Assembly (NCBI RefSeq): GCF_000425485.1
Contig: NZ_AUDN01000020.1
Location: forward strand, 1 to 64,000
Source: Flavobacterium tegetincola DSM 22377
GTDB taxonomy: Bacteria > Bacteroidota > Bacteroidia > Flavobacteriales > Flavobacteriaceae
DNA: 64,000 nucleotides
Direction: 5' to 3'
Part shown: positions 19,101-27,242 of the stretch, in pieces
Numbering within the stretch: the stretch's first letter is position 1
Layout of the letters: every line of letters starts with the position of its first letter
Made by a program: the position numbers and the translations under genes
The notes under the pieces: generated by a model
Told to the model about the DNA's origin: nothing
Database searches by the model: none
What the model saw: only the letters and a program-made list of their open reading frames with translations

Positions 19101-19411
19101 ACAGCGTCATTTGGGTCGGTTCCTGGTTCGAAAATGATACGTAAAGTTCCTTCACCAGCACTTGTAGCATCTGAAGCAATGTACCGCATTCCTTCCACAC
19201 CGTTAATGGCCGTCTCAAGAGGAATTAAAGTAGATTTAACAAGTACATCTGAACTCGAACCTGGATAAGCAATGAAAATATTAACGGTTGTAGGGGCAAT
19301 CTCGGGAAACTGTGAAATAGGCAATTGTTTGATTGCTAACAACCCCATGAATACGATTATGACCGAAATAACAATTGCTAAGACGGGTCTTTGTATAAAT
19401 TTTTTAAACAT
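16169..19411 (-). CDS. RND efflux pump, HAE1 (AcrB-like) family
   Basis: This 1080-residue inner-membrane proton antiporter probably exports drugs or other amphiphilic compounds. It shows the duplicated RND layout: helix 1 (PVLAIVISVIIVFMGLLAI), a large periplasmic loop starting PISQFPEIAPTTVNI, and helices 2-6 with the relay motif GIVVDNAIVVVEAV near residue 410. A second loop follows, then helices 8-12 with VGLLGKNAVLIVEVA, which holds the relay Lys. AcrB has two Asp at the first relay site (407 and 408); here the second is Asn. The C-terminal cytoplasmic tail is Lys-rich. It lies 23 bp after the adaptor gene and overlaps the channel gene. Confidence 0.95.
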   Translation of the reverse strand: MFKKFIQRPVLAIVISVIIVFMGLLAIKQLPISQFPEIAPTTVNIFIAYPGSSSDVLVKSTLIPLETAINGVEGMRYIASDATSAGEGTLRIIFEPGTDPNDAVVRVKTRVDQVMPLLPDLVQREGVVITPVQPSMLMYINLFSKNKNNDEKFLYNYAYTKMIPEIQRLKGVASAQILGSRKYAMRVWLKPDRMRAYKISATEVMEAMQEQSILARPGRLGQSSGKKSQSLEYVLTYRDRFSEPDEYKSIIIKANSEGETITLGDIADVELGSEFYDIYSNLDGNPSASIVLKQTFGSNGSDVIKEVKEKLADLGKDLPPGVEYKVSYDVSNFLDASIEQVLHTLRDAFILVAIVVFLFLGDWRSTLIPIIAVPVSLIGSFFIMQMFGLSINLITLFALVLAIGIVVDNAIVVVEAVHVKMHEEHLSPFKASQEVLGEIGGAIIAITLVMVSVFIPISFMSGPVGVFYRQFSITMAGSIIISAVVALTLTPVLCAMLLQNPHGKPRKKTPINRFIDWFNGKFDVLTNRYVGLLKYIVSRRVITFGILIAFCVGTYVTNATLPAGFIPSEDQGMIYAIIQTPPGATLERTNDVAKRLQAVCEKVEGVESVSSLAGYEIMTEGRGSNAGTCLINLKSWSDRKHTVHEIMEELEEKSKDLGAVIEYFEPPAVPGFGSSGGFSLRLLDKTNGTDYHEFDKINNDFLAELAKRKELSGVFTFYSANYPQYKLDIDNKAAMQKGVSIGSAMENLNILIGSTYEQGYIKYGYFFKVYTQAAPEYRKLPSDLEQLFVKNEAGEMVPYSSFMTMEKTLGPNEITRYNLYNSASIRGLPAKGFTSADAIEAIKEVAKEKLPHGYDIAWEGLSYDEANRGNDALYVFGIVLIFVYFVLAAQYESFLLPFAVLLSLPVGVFGSFLLLQLMGLSNDVYAQIGVIMLVGLLGKNAVLIVEVAVQKQNQGATILEAAIEGAKMRFRPILMTSFAFIAGLIPLVMATGAGAIGNRTIGGSALGGMLIGTLFGVILIPGLYYVFAKMSEGKSLIKDEKFEPVSEELMRKSDGEGSLKAKLKAMNKQIKQLLKKNEND

Positions 19412-19434
19412 GATTTATTTTTTTAAAGGGTAAT

Positions 19435-20517
19435 TTACTCAGCATAAACATCTAAACGCGCCATTACTTTTTTAGGGTCTTCGAGTTTGTATTTAATGAT
19501 GTCTTTGTCTTTTACCAAGCGAATTCCTTCTAGTAAAATTTTATCTCCTGTTTTTAAGCCGTTTTGCACAACAAATAAGTTAGGTAAACTGGTACCAACT
19601 GTAATTTCTGTTTGATGTACCGCATTTTTACTGTCAATTACAAATACATAACGTTTGTTAAGCACTTCAAAAGTCGCTTTTTGTGGAATAATCATAACAT
19701 TTTTTAACGGCACCGTCATCAAAATTGTTCCTGTTTCTCCGTGACGCAATATGTTTTGTGGATTGGGAAACGAAGCTCTAAAAGCGATATTTCCTGTTTC
19801 GTTATTAAATTCTCCTTCAATAGTTTCTACGGTTCCCGTTTGATTAAAAACCTGACTGTTGGCCATCAATAATTTCACTTTTTCTTTTTCACCTTTTTTA
19901 GCAAGCATCATATAATTAAGATATTCTGCTTCAGAAACATTGTAGTACACCCACATTTGACTGTTGTCTGATAAAGTGGTAAGTAGTTCGCCTTCTTCTA
20001 AGATGCTTCCTTCTCGTGCTAACAAATGATCCACTACACCATTAAAAGGTGCTTTAATGTTGGTAAAACCCAAGTGTGTTTGTGCCAATAAAACTTCGGC
20101 TTTTGCTTTGTTGACTTTCGCTTTTGAAAGTGCCAATTCATTTTCCGAAACTACTTTGCTATCGGCTAATAGTTTAGTGTTTTTGTATTCAATGGTAGTA
20201 GCATCCTCTTCTGCCTTAGCTTTATCTAGTTCAGCTTGATAGATATTACCCATAATTTTGAAGAGATTTTGGCCTTTCTGAACTTTTTGACCTTCATCTA
20301 CAGCTATATGTTCTAAATATCCTCGTTCCATTGAACGCACTTCAATATGGCGAATGGAGTGTATTTGACATACATATTCTTTGGTAATTAAAGTATCCAT
20401 TACAATTGGAGTAGATACTTCAAAAATGCGTTCTTCTTTTTTTTCTTCTTGGTGTTCCTTACAACTAAGGATAGATAATGAGGCCATAAGACCTATGAAA
20501 ATTGATATTTTTTTCAT
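19435..20517 (-). CDS. RND efflux periplasmic adaptor (AcrA-like lipoprotein)
   Basis: This 360-residue membrane-fusion protein is the first gene of the RND operon. A lipoprotein signal (SLSILSCKEHQ) is followed by a lipoyl half (EVRSMERGYLEHIAVDEGQK), an alpha hairpin (about residues 95-150, Ala/Lys/Glu-rich), and the second lipoyl half with ITNIKAPFNGVVDH-like sequence (TNIKAPFNGVVDHLLAREGS). A beta-barrel with LRHGETGTILMTVP and a membrane-proximal domain ending in LEGIRLVKDKDIIKYKLEDP close the protein. All are standard for AcrA/MexA. No dedicated repressor gene is adjacent; the only gene in front is the small secreted protein at 20672. Confidence 0.93.
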   Translation of the reverse strand: MKKISIFIGLMASLSILSCKEHQEEKKEERIFEVSTPIVMDTLITKEYVCQIHSIRHIEVRSMERGYLEHIAVDEGQKVQKGQNLFKIMGNIYQAELDKAKAEEDATTIEYKNTKLLADSKVVSENELALSKAKVNKAKAEVLLAQTHLGFTNIKAPFNGVVDHLLAREGSILEEGELLTTLSDNSQMWVYYNVSEAEYLNYMMLAKKGEKEKVKLLMANSQVFNQTGTVETIEGEFNNETGNIAFRASFPNPQNILRHGETGTILMTVPLKNVMIIPQKATFEVLNKRYVFVIDSKNAVHQTEITVGTSLPNLFVVQNGLKTGDKILLEGIRLVKDKDIIKYKLEDPKKVMARLDVYAE

Positions 20518-20671
20518 GATTGCTTTTGCTTTTTAAAACGAAATTTTTGGATTTTATCAAGTGTAGATTAAAAATCAACACAAAAATTTTACCTAGATAA
20601 AGAGTTATCGTGAGGATAATACTCTTTAAAAGGTGCATTTTAATACTTTAAAATGGCTGCAAAGCAATCAA

Positions 20672-21094
20672 TCAAATTCTGAATACCTCGAAAATAAGGT
20701 ACAGCGAAGAAGCTGTTTTTGATTGAAAAAAAATAGGGTGTAAAGCGGAAGTACAGCTTTTTGGTACAGGTAAGATTAATTGCAGTCGCTGTTTATGGTA
20801 TGAGCATGCAACATTAATTAAAGTTGAAATTTTCTTACTGCTGAAATGCTCCGTGTCATCTTCATCATTTTCAGATAAAAATTCATTTTTAACGAACTGA
20901 TCTCCCGATGAATTATTTTTAGAATACACATTTTCTACTGCTTTACTGGACTGAAAGTTACTGAAGTTAGCAGCTGTAATGGCAAGAAATGGTGCAGTTG
21001 AAACCGCTTGCGTAGAAACATTCGCCAATAGTGAATTGCAGCAAATAAGGAGTGCAATAACCAACAAAGCTATATGTTTAGACGGTTTTTCCAT
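20672..21094 (-). CDS. Small secreted or envelope protein of unknown function upstream of the RND operon
   Basis: From the ATG at 21094 the product is 140 residues. I prefer this start over one 13 codons upstream because a signal peptide begins here: MEKPSKHIALLVIALLICCN with cleavage near SLLANVS. The rest is Ser/Asn-rich (AITAANFSNFQSSK), then acidic (FLSENDEDDTEHF), and ends in a more hydrophobic, Cys-containing tail. No known domain is recognised. It reads in the same direction as the adaptor gene 155 bp downstream and may share its regulation. It could be a small periplasmic modulator, but nothing in the sequence proves that. Confidence 0.5.
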   Translation of the reverse strand: MEKPSKHIALLVIALLICCNSLLANVSTQAVSTAPFLAITAANFSNFQSSKAVENVYSKNNSSGDQFVKNEFLSENDEDDTEHFSSKKISTLINVACSYHKQRLQLILPVPKSCTSALHPIFFQSKTASSLYLIFEVFRI

Positions 21095-21348
21095 AAAGGA
21101 TGCAAAACTATGTACTGGAATCAGTATCAACAAACACTTACTACTAAATGTTTGTTAAAGTGAAAGAGGTTTTGGTAACGGGTGGAGAAATGGATACTAT
21201 TTTATTTTTAAGACGAGGTCATTCTATTAGAACCAAGAATTTATTTTAGATGGAAAGGATAGTGTATTTAAACATTTTTTTAATGGGACAGTGCAATTGG
21301 CATTAATATAAACATAACATCGTTTAATAAATACTGCTCCTTCGCAGA

Positions 21349-21420
21349 CTTCCAATCCCTGCGAGGGTTAATACCGAAAATAATAACGGATTGTAGTCCT
21401 GTAATCATAAGCACTTCCAA
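21349..21420 (+). repeat. 72-bp dispersed repeat, copy 1
   Basis: This copy matches 27171-27242 in the same orientation over 72 bp with about six mismatches counted by eye. The first half contains CCTGCGAGGGTT, related to the 33-bp palindromic elements at 42366, 50294 and 51473. The second half (AATAATAACGG ... AATCATAAGCACTTCCAA) is shared only by these two copies. Confidence 0.8.
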
Positions 21421-21481
21421 CTTTAGTAGTAAAATTTCTTTCTTAATTATAGCAAATTATGCGAACGACCATTCCAGTACT

Positions 21482-21729
21482 ATGAATACTCAAGAAATAC
21501 TAATCTCTCAAAACGGAGATGAAACTCTCAAAATAGATGCAGTTTAAAAGAAGAAAGGGTTTGATAAAATCAACTCAAACTGCTTTGCTTTTTTGAAAAA
21601 ACCAGCAGTACAATTACGGAGCATAATTCGACTGTTTTTAAACACAGTGAATTAGAGGAAAATGTGGCATTTTATAAATTTCGACTATTTACTTCGCGTG
21701 ATGATATTCAATTGCTACTACCGAAGTAA
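21482..21729 (+). pseudogene. Remnant of a RhuM-family gene
   Basis: A 21-codon frame starting at 21482 reads MNTQEILISQNGDETLKIDA and then stops, like the N-terminus of RhuM-family proteins. After a frameshift, positions 21589-21729 read FEKTSSTITEHNSTVFKH and then SELEENVAFYKFRLFTSRDD, matching the next family block (a TI-x-EH helix followed by GELEENSVxxKFR). The C-terminal half is missing. RhuM proteins often accompany type I restriction loci or mobile elements, and a second remnant lies at 41608. Confidence 0.6.
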
Positions 21730-21841
21730 GTGCAGCTGTAATTTGCAGTACGTTAAATTAAGTTTTTACTTTTAACTTACACTCTCAGCTAAATTAGTAT
21801 ATCCAGAATAAACTATCCCTGTTTCAAGAAAAATTTTACAA

Positions 21842-22498
21842 TTAGCGTTTGATCGTAATCAATTCATTTTCTACCGCGTATAGCATCAATCCAGCCGTGT
21901 TTTTTACACCCGATTTAACAAATATATTATTTTTATGTCCTTCAATTGTTTTGGGCGATAGGAACAACAACGCTCCAATTTCATTGGTTGTTTTCTGTTG
22001 GGCTATCAAGTGAATGATTTCTAATTCTCGTACCGTAAAGAATTCCTTTACCGTCAAATTAATTTTTGGAGTGTGATCATTGATTTGACTTTTTAGATAA
22101 ATCAACTGTTCTTTTGAAAAATAATAACCTTCTCGCAGTACTTGATTAATAACAGCCATCAACTCGGTAGGAAGCAGTCCTTTTGGGAGATAGGCATTGA
22201 AGCCCATTTTTAATACATTTCCAATCTGATTGTCCTGAAAATGAGTGGATATTAATAAAATGGGCAACACGTCGCTGACTGTTCGCAAATAGGAAACAAC
22301 GGTATTTCCCGTGCCATCCTTTAATTGGTAATCAATTAGAATCAAGTCGGGTAAGTTGCTACTATCATAATAAGCTAAGGCTGTTTTGCAATTGTGAAAT
22401 TGGTTTCTAACCTTTAAATTAGTATTGCTTTCCAGAAACTGTGAAAGCAATGTGACTGTTAGTACATCGTCGTCTATGATGTCAATTGTATTTTTCAT
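21842..22498 (-). CDS. Response regulator, NarL/LuxR type
   Basis: This 218-residue transcription regulator has an N-terminal receiver domain with the acidic pocket IIDDD, phosphoacceptor Asp56 in LILIDYQLKDG, Ser/Thr in ILLISTHF and Lys in AYLPKG. A C-terminal LuxR-type helix-turn-helix (FFTVRELEIIHLIAQQKTTN, then LFLSPKTIEGHKNNIFVKSG) binds DNA. It is the last gene of a four-gene operon, and its ATG overlaps the stop of the histidine kinase gene by 4 bp, so the kinase is its natural partner. The targets are unknown; the divergent lipase cassette from 24701 is an obvious candidate by position. Confidence 0.92.
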   Translation of the reverse strand: MKNTIDIIDDDVLTVTLLSQFLESNTNLKVRNQFHNCKTALAYYDSSNLPDLILIDYQLKDGTGNTVVSYLRTVSDVLPILLISTHFQDNQIGNVLKMGFNAYLPKGLLPTELMAVINQVLREGYYFSKEQLIYLKSQINDHTPKINLTVKEFFTVRELEIIHLIAQQKTTNEIGALLFLSPKTIEGHKNNIFVKSGVKNTAGLMLYAVENELITIKR

Positions 22499-23259
22499 GA
22501 ATTAATTTTTAAAAGCATTAGGTATTTCAATCCGCTATCTTTTAGGCGTTTGAATTTGAAATTCGCTTTCAGATATTGATTTCTAAACGCAATGTTTTTG
22601 TGCCCATTACCACCCAATTCAGCAGTAGACGGCAAAGTTGCTTGCAGCACACAGCAATCTTGGTAAACAAAGAGCAAAAGCCCTGGTCTTTCATAGATGC
22701 TAATTTTTACATGGCTGACTTTTGAATGCTTGAATGTGTTTTGAAGCAGCTCTTGGAAAATTCGGAACAGGTTAATTTTGTAATCCGCTGTCATGTTCGA
22801 ACCTAAATTGATACGGTTTTTATAAAGTTGGTACGGAAAAGAAGCAGCATATTTATCGGCTTCAGAAGCGATCAATACATCTATAGGGCTTTCATTTACC
22901 ATAGGTGGACTTACATCGTGAATGATCCGGCGGGTTTTGGATACCAACTCTTTCAATTCTGAAGCGGTAAGCTCCTGTTTCATTTCTACCTTAAATTGCA
23001 TGCGTAATAATTCGCCCATAAAGCCATCATGCATGTCTCGGGCAATCCGTTCTCTTTCATCCTCTTGCGATTTAATGATGGAGTGACTTATCTCAAATTG
23101 ATTTTTTAATTCGCTGTTTTTTTTATCGATTTCTAATTGGTGCGATTTGGCTAAAGATTTCATATACAAGGTATAAAAACCGGCAATCAGCAGTAGGATG
23201 AAAATCAAAATGAGTGCGAGCCAAAATATTAATATTTTGGGATTTTTCCATATTTCCAT
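22495..23259 (-). CDS. Sensor histidine kinase, HisKA_3 (NarX/LiaS-like)
   Basis: This 254-residue kinase has one N-terminal membrane helix (ILIFWLALILIFILLLIAGF), a coiled linker and a HisKA_3 dimerisation domain with phosphoacceptor His77 in DERERIARDMHDG. The ATPase domain has the N box (IFQELLQNTFKHSKV) and a late glycine box (LGGNGHKNIAFRNQY). The first glycine box, normally DNGxG, reads YQDCC here, so ATP-lid contacts are altered. There is no periplasmic sensor domain; sensing may depend on the polytopic protein encoded just upstream, whose gene overlaps this one by 31 bp. Confidence 0.88.
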   Translation of the reverse strand: MEIWKNPKILIFWLALILIFILLLIAGFYTLYMKSLAKSHQLEIDKKNSELKNQFEISHSIIKSQEDERERIARDMHDGFMGELLRMQFKVEMKQELTASELKELVSKTRRIIHDVSPPMVNESPIDVLIASEADKYAASFPYQLYKNRINLGSNMTADYKINLFRIFQELLQNTFKHSKVSHVKISIYERPGLLLFVYQDCCVLQATLPSTAELGGNGHKNIAFRNQYLKANFKFKRLKDSGLKYLMLLKINS

Positions 23260-23858
23260 GAATCAACGAATAAAAATAAATGAAATAAAACACAAAGTAA
23301 AGAGTAGGCAATCCATAATATAAAAATTTTGTGATCCTGGATGTTAATCAGAAAGTTGAGTACTAAAAAGTAGATAAAAGTAAAAGAGAAATACAATATA
23401 ATACTGAAATTTAAGCGAAGCAGTCGCGGGGACAAGGTAAATTTATAACTCGAATACAGAGCACAAAGGATAAAAAAAAGCGAATTAAAAACGCGGGAGA
23501 GTACAAATACAGATGCCGTTGGATTACGATAGATGATGGATACATCCATATGACACAATAAGATTCCTGCAAATACAAATCCATTTAAAATCCGACTGTT
23601 TACTAGTGTTTTGAAGTAGAGATAAAACAATACTAATTCAAGAACACTGAACAAAGGAATAAGCATTAAAGTTTCCCTATGGACATAAGCTCCGTAAAGA
23701 TTAATAATTTCTGAAAAAGCACATAAAATTAAGTAATAAAAGAATAAGGATTGATTCTTGGTAGAAAGGATACTTCTCAACAAGCAAAAAGTACCCAATA
23801 CTATAGTAATACTACTGGTACATAACGATATGTTTTTTAGTACGGTAAAAGCAATCAT
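23229..23858 (-). CDS. Polytopic membrane protein, probable partner of the histidine kinase
   Basis: The 209-residue product is almost entirely hydrophobic, with about six to seven membrane helices (for example SITIVLGTFCLLRSIL, LFFYYLILCAFSEIINLYGA, LIPLFSVLELVLFYLYF, NSLFFILCALYSSY, FSIILYFSFTFIYFLVLNFL, IFILWIAYSLLCVLFHLFLF). It has no recognisable enzyme motif. The gene overlaps the kinase gene by 31 bp and directly follows the stop of the unknown gene at 23859. In Bacteroidota, seven-helix membrane proteins next to small HisKA_3 kinases are common and are inferred to supply the sensing part; the same inference is made here. Confidence 0.7.
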   Translation of the reverse strand: MIAFTVLKNISLCTSSITIVLGTFCLLRSILSTKNQSLFFYYLILCAFSEIINLYGAYVHRETLMLIPLFSVLELVLFYLYFKTLVNSRILNGFVFAGILLCHMDVSIIYRNPTASVFVLSRVFNSLFFILCALYSSYKFTLSPRLLRLNFSIILYFSFTFIYFLVLNFLINIQDHKIFILWIAYSLLCVLFHLFLFVDSWKYGKIPKY

Positions 23859-24494
23859 TTAGTTGGTATCGACAGAAAGCGTATATAAACCAAGTTTTTC
23901 TATTCGACCGTAAGGCGGACACAATCGGGCTAAATCATAGTAAGAGGTTTGGTCTGCTTCACTGTGATTTTTGATAAATAAATCCGGTGTATAGCCCGTG
24001 CTGTCCTCATTTTCTACTTTCATGCCAAAATGAGCAGTATAGTTGTGGTTTAGCAAAAAATCATCTTTGCTGATGAGAAATGCATTAAAAAGAGTGTGCT
24101 CATCAATCCACTTTCTTAAAATTTCTTCATCTGCCCAAGCAGTTGCTCTTTTTATAGCTTCTGCTTCCTCTATTTCATAAGGATGGGATAATCCATCCCT
24201 TTTTTTAAGATCAATTGTAAAAATAAAATCTTCTATACTTTCAAGTTTTAGCAGTGTTTCACTTTGATCATTGAAGTCAGAAATAACATGCATAACGACA
24301 TTTTCTTTCAGAGTGTCTTCGTTTATTTTGAGTCCAAAATAAATGTGAAACTGCTCTTGGCATGCTGACATTTTGGGCACTCTAACTTCGAAATCGGTGT
24401 ACTTACTGATCGTTTCAAAAAAACGTTGCTTGTCTTTTTTCAAGTCATTCCAATTTGAAATGCTACTGACGATTGACTTTAACTCTGTATTCAT
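23859..24494 (-). CDS. Cytoplasmic protein of unknown function, first gene of the signalling operon
   Basis: This 211-residue acidic protein has no signal peptide or membrane helix. It mixes predicted beta strands (FHIYFGLKINED, NYTAHFGMKVENED) and helices (EAEAIKRATAWADEEILRKW). Two similar segments, FHIYFGLKI and YTAHFGMKV, hint at an internal duplication. I do not recognise the family. The stop codon directly abuts the ATG of the membrane-protein gene, so it is firmly part of the operon with the kinase and regulator. It lies divergent from the 259-residue gene at 24701, sharing a 206-bp promoter region. Confidence 0.6.
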   Translation of the reverse strand: MNTELKSIVSSISNWNDLKKDKQRFFETISKYTDFEVRVPKMSACQEQFHIYFGLKINEDTLKENVVMHVISDFNDQSETLLKLESIEDFIFTIDLKKRDGLSHPYEIEEAEAIKRATAWADEEILRKWIDEHTLFNAFLISKDDFLLNHNYTAHFGMKVENEDSTGYTPDLFIKNHSEADQTSYYDLARLCPPYGRIEKLGLYTLSVDTN

Positions 24495-24700
24495 TGTTTA
24501 TGTTATTTAGATGAAAACCAAAAATAACGATTTATTATGGGATAGGGAAAACCCTGGTGAATTAAAACGTAAGAATACCCTTGTTATCAAATGAAATTAC
24601 TGTCGTTAATTTGAAAATAAGTTTTTAACGTTAAAGACACGCAAACAGGGATGCCGAAAACTGAAAATAGAGTAAGCAAATAATATAAAATTTAAGAATT

Positions 24701-25480
24701 ATGGGAGCTATTAAAGATGCCATCAAAATGGCTAGTACCACCGATGAAGAAGTGAAAAAAGAGTTGAATCTTCAATTAGACAACATGACAGCACTTGCTA
24801 AAGCAAAAGCAGATTATTTTAATTTACTGTTGAGAGAAAAGCTTAGTAATGCTGGTTCAGGAACTAGTAAGGACATTCCAGTAAAATTTATAATTGACTA
24901 TACTTCTCAAACGCATGCATATGCATCTAATAGTAGTACTTCAATAGCTACAACAATTACAGGAGCTATTTCGGATTTTGTGAGTGGTGGTAAAGAAAAT
25001 GTAATGAACGGAGTTGGCGCATTAATGACCAAAGCGGTAGAGACATTATTTGGAAGCTCCGATGGAAGTGAAGATGAAATTCACTTCACATCTGTTTTTG
25101 CGGAAGGTAGAGCATTAGTACGCTTGGACTTGATGGCATGGAAACGATTTACTAAAGTACAAAAGTTGTCCACTTCTGCAGAGCAAATTAGTGCTTTTGT
25201 AATGTGTAAATCTACTATTGATGCACAAGTATTGGACTATAACACTTTTATCCAGCTCTATCAAAAAAATCTATATGAAAAAGCATCAGGTATAAATGCA
25301 GAACAAATAGCTAAAGAGTTGGATGAGATTGATGAAATTTATAAAAAGTTTTTAGCTTTTCAGAAAAATGACAGCAGTCTTAAAAGAGGAGGAGAATCCA
25401 GCTTACAACTTCCTACAGCAGAAGAATTAGCGAAAGCACTTGGTGAGGTTAAAAAGTCAGAAGCCTCTTTAGGGTGGTAA
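24701..25480 (+). CDS. Unknown protein, first gene of the lipase cassette
   Basis: The 259-residue product has no signal peptide. Residues 1-50 are helical (EEVKKELNLQLDNMTALAKA). Residues 60-110 are Ser/Thr/Gly-rich with a weakly hydrophobic stretch (STSIATTITGAISDFVSGG). The rest is helical with charged segments and ends in LGEVKKSEASLGW. No family is recognised. Because the next gene encodes a Tle1-like lipase, it may be an accessory, chaperone or immunity partner, but this rests only on position. A hairpin at 25498 separates the two genes, which are 58 bp apart. Confidence 0.6.
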   Translation: MGAIKDAIKMASTTDEEVKKELNLQLDNMTALAKAKADYFNLLLREKLSNAGSGTSKDIPVKFIIDYTSQTHAYASNSSTSIATTITGAISDFVSGGKENVMNGVGALMTKAVETLFGSSDGSEDEIHFTSVFAEGRALVRLDLMAWKRFTKVQKLSTSAEQISAFVMCKSTIDAQVLDYNTFIQLYQKNLYEKASGINAEQIAKELDEIDEIYKKFLAFQKNDSSLKRGGESSLQLPTAEELAKALGEVKKSEASLGW

Positions 25481-25497
25481 AACTTATAAACACAAAG

Positions 25498-25526
25498 AGT
25501 ACCCCTTAAAAGTGGGGTACTTTTAA
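25498..25526 (+). terminator. Hairpin between the unknown gene and the lipase gene
   Basis: An 8-bp perfect stem (AGTACCCC at 25498-25505 with 25514-25521) and an 8-base loop are followed by TTTAAATT. It may attenuate rather than stop transcription into the lipase gene, which starts 13 bp later. Confidence 0.6.
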
Positions 25527-25538
25527 ATTAAAAACATT

Positions 25539-26885
25539 ATGGAAAACAACAACACATTACGAATTAGCATTTTCTTTGACGGCACAGGAAACAACGCAAA
25601 GAATGCGTACGAAAGAGAAAAAAAAGGCAACGTAACTCCTAAAACGGGAGGAAGTTATGATATTTCGCCTACAAATATTTACAGGTTGTTTTGCAATCTA
25701 GAGCAAAATCAAAATGACACTAAGAAGGCACTTTATATAGAAGGAATAGGCACCTTTGAAGGTTTGGTTGACTCCACCATGTCCGCGGCAACCGGCTTTG
25801 ATATATGGGATGGGTATGACGCATCAGCTAAAACCAGTAAGGCTTTTCAAGCAGTTGAGAAAGTGATAGCGGACTTCAATCCTTTACCTTCAACGGGAAA
25901 CGTTTGCTTAAAATTTGACCTGTTTGGGTTCAGTAGAGGGGCTGCACTTGCCAGAAATTTCGCCAACATTTTGCAATCAGATCAAATAAAAAAAGACCGT
26001 ATCAAAACAATTTTAAACGATAAAAACCAGAAGCTTGAAGCGATTGAATTTGGATTTATTGGCTTATTTGATACAGTAGAGAGTATAATTTACCCTCCAA
26101 AAGTCGTACATTTCAATTTAGATTTGGCCGCAATTAAGGCAGACTGCATCTTTCACTTAGCAGCACTACATGAGTGCAGAGAAAACTTTCCGCTTACAAG
26201 CGTCATACAGAATAATAGTGGTACTACTTCTCCTAATCTTGATGAGCAGGGAAGTAGATGCAACACAATAAACAATACCTATGAATTGTTTGTGCCTGGA
26301 GCACACTCAGATGTTGGCGGCGGTTATAACGCCTGTCAGGACGAAAATGCTACAATAAATGATGATGCTACGTATACTAGAGAAGGAGCAAAAAAACTAG
26401 TTGAACATATTACTGAGGTAAACCCCGTTTTTCTGCCGCTGCTTTCGAGTATTCAATATGAATTTGAAACTTTAAGTGCAGGCTTTAATGCAATAAGTAA
26501 AAGGAAAAATGTACATGGGCACCTGCAACTTTTATATGCAAAATTAATGGCAGTAACGGCTCAAAAATTTGGAGTTCCATTTGATTTACAAGTCTTTGAT
26601 GTAAACCATACAATTCCAAACGATCTTATTCCGTACTATGAAAAATTGAGCGACAGCTCTCAAGCACTAATTGAGAGTAAGAAGTTTAAGGCATTACATC
26701 ACGAATTAACCCCAGAATTGGTGCAGAAGTATGTGCACATTTCCGTCTCTACTCGTACAATTATGGGTAAAGAAGAAGAGGTGGAAACAGGGCCACTGCT
26801 CAAATCGACCACCGCTGCTAGGGGTGGAGTTTATATTGTAAACCGACCAGCTAACGACTGGAAACGTAAAATCATTAGTTTATAA
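25539..26885 (+). CDS. DUF2235 alpha/beta hydrolase, Tle1-like phospholipase
   Basis: This 448-residue protein carries the DUF2235 signature in order: RISIFFDGTGNN at residues 8-19, the nucleophile elbow GFSRGAALARNF (Ser132), FGFIGLFDTV (Asp178) and LFVPGAHSDVGGGY (His256, Asp258). This is the layout of Tle1 phospholipases, antibacterial effectors of type VI secretion, which cut membrane phospholipids. There is no signal peptide, and no T6SS structural gene lies in the window, so how it would leave the cell is unknown. The C-terminal ~150 residues are lineage-specific. It is flanked by the unknown gene at 24701 and, after a 72-bp repeat, by a peptidoglycan hydrolase gene. Confidence 0.85.
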   Translation: MENNNTLRISIFFDGTGNNAKNAYEREKKGNVTPKTGGSYDISPTNIYRLFCNLEQNQNDTKKALYIEGIGTFEGLVDSTMSAATGFDIWDGYDASAKTSKAFQAVEKVIADFNPLPSTGNVCLKFDLFGFSRGAALARNFANILQSDQIKKDRIKTILNDKNQKLEAIEFGFIGLFDTVESIIYPPKVVHFNLDLAAIKADCIFHLAALHECRENFPLTSVIQNNSGTTSPNLDEQGSRCNTINNTYELFVPGAHSDVGGGYNACQDENATINDDATYTREGAKKLVEHITEVNPVFLPLLSSIQYEFETLSAGFNAISKRKNVHGHLQLLYAKLMAVTAQKFGVPFDLQVFDVNHTIPNDLIPYYEKLSDSSQALIESKKFKALHHELTPELVQKYVHISVSTRTIMGKEEEVETGPLLKSTTAARGGVYIVNRPANDWKRKIISL

Positions 26886-27170
26886 AGTGCCTATTTAAAA
26901 TTCGCAATTAGGTGAAAAAAGCGATAACTGTAGATTGATTGACAGGTAGTTCATCATCCTACTGCAAATCATAGTAGTTCATTTTTAGTTCCTGCAAAGG
27001 AGTATTTGTGAAACTTCGTGGCAAAAAACAGCCCAGCAGAGGTGGGGTTAAACCAGAAAGGACTTGCGAAAAAGCAAAGCCATCTCACTTTTCTGATCAA
27101 AGCAACTGTGTTAACTAAAATTTTCACATTTGAAAAAGAGGAATGCCTTTAAAATTGTAACCCTTGTAGG

Positions 27171-27242
27171 CTTCCAAACCCTGCGAGGGTTAATACCTAA
27201 AATAATAACGGGTTGTACTCGTCTAATCATAAGCACTTCCAA
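27171..27242 (+). repeat. 72-bp dispersed repeat, copy 2
   Basis: This is the same repeat and orientation as 21349-21420. The two copies bracket the rhuM remnant, the signalling operon and the two lipase-cassette genes. The rest of the 26886-27467 interval is AT-rich with no supported gene; the promoter of the gene at 27468 must lie at its right end. Confidence 0.8.
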
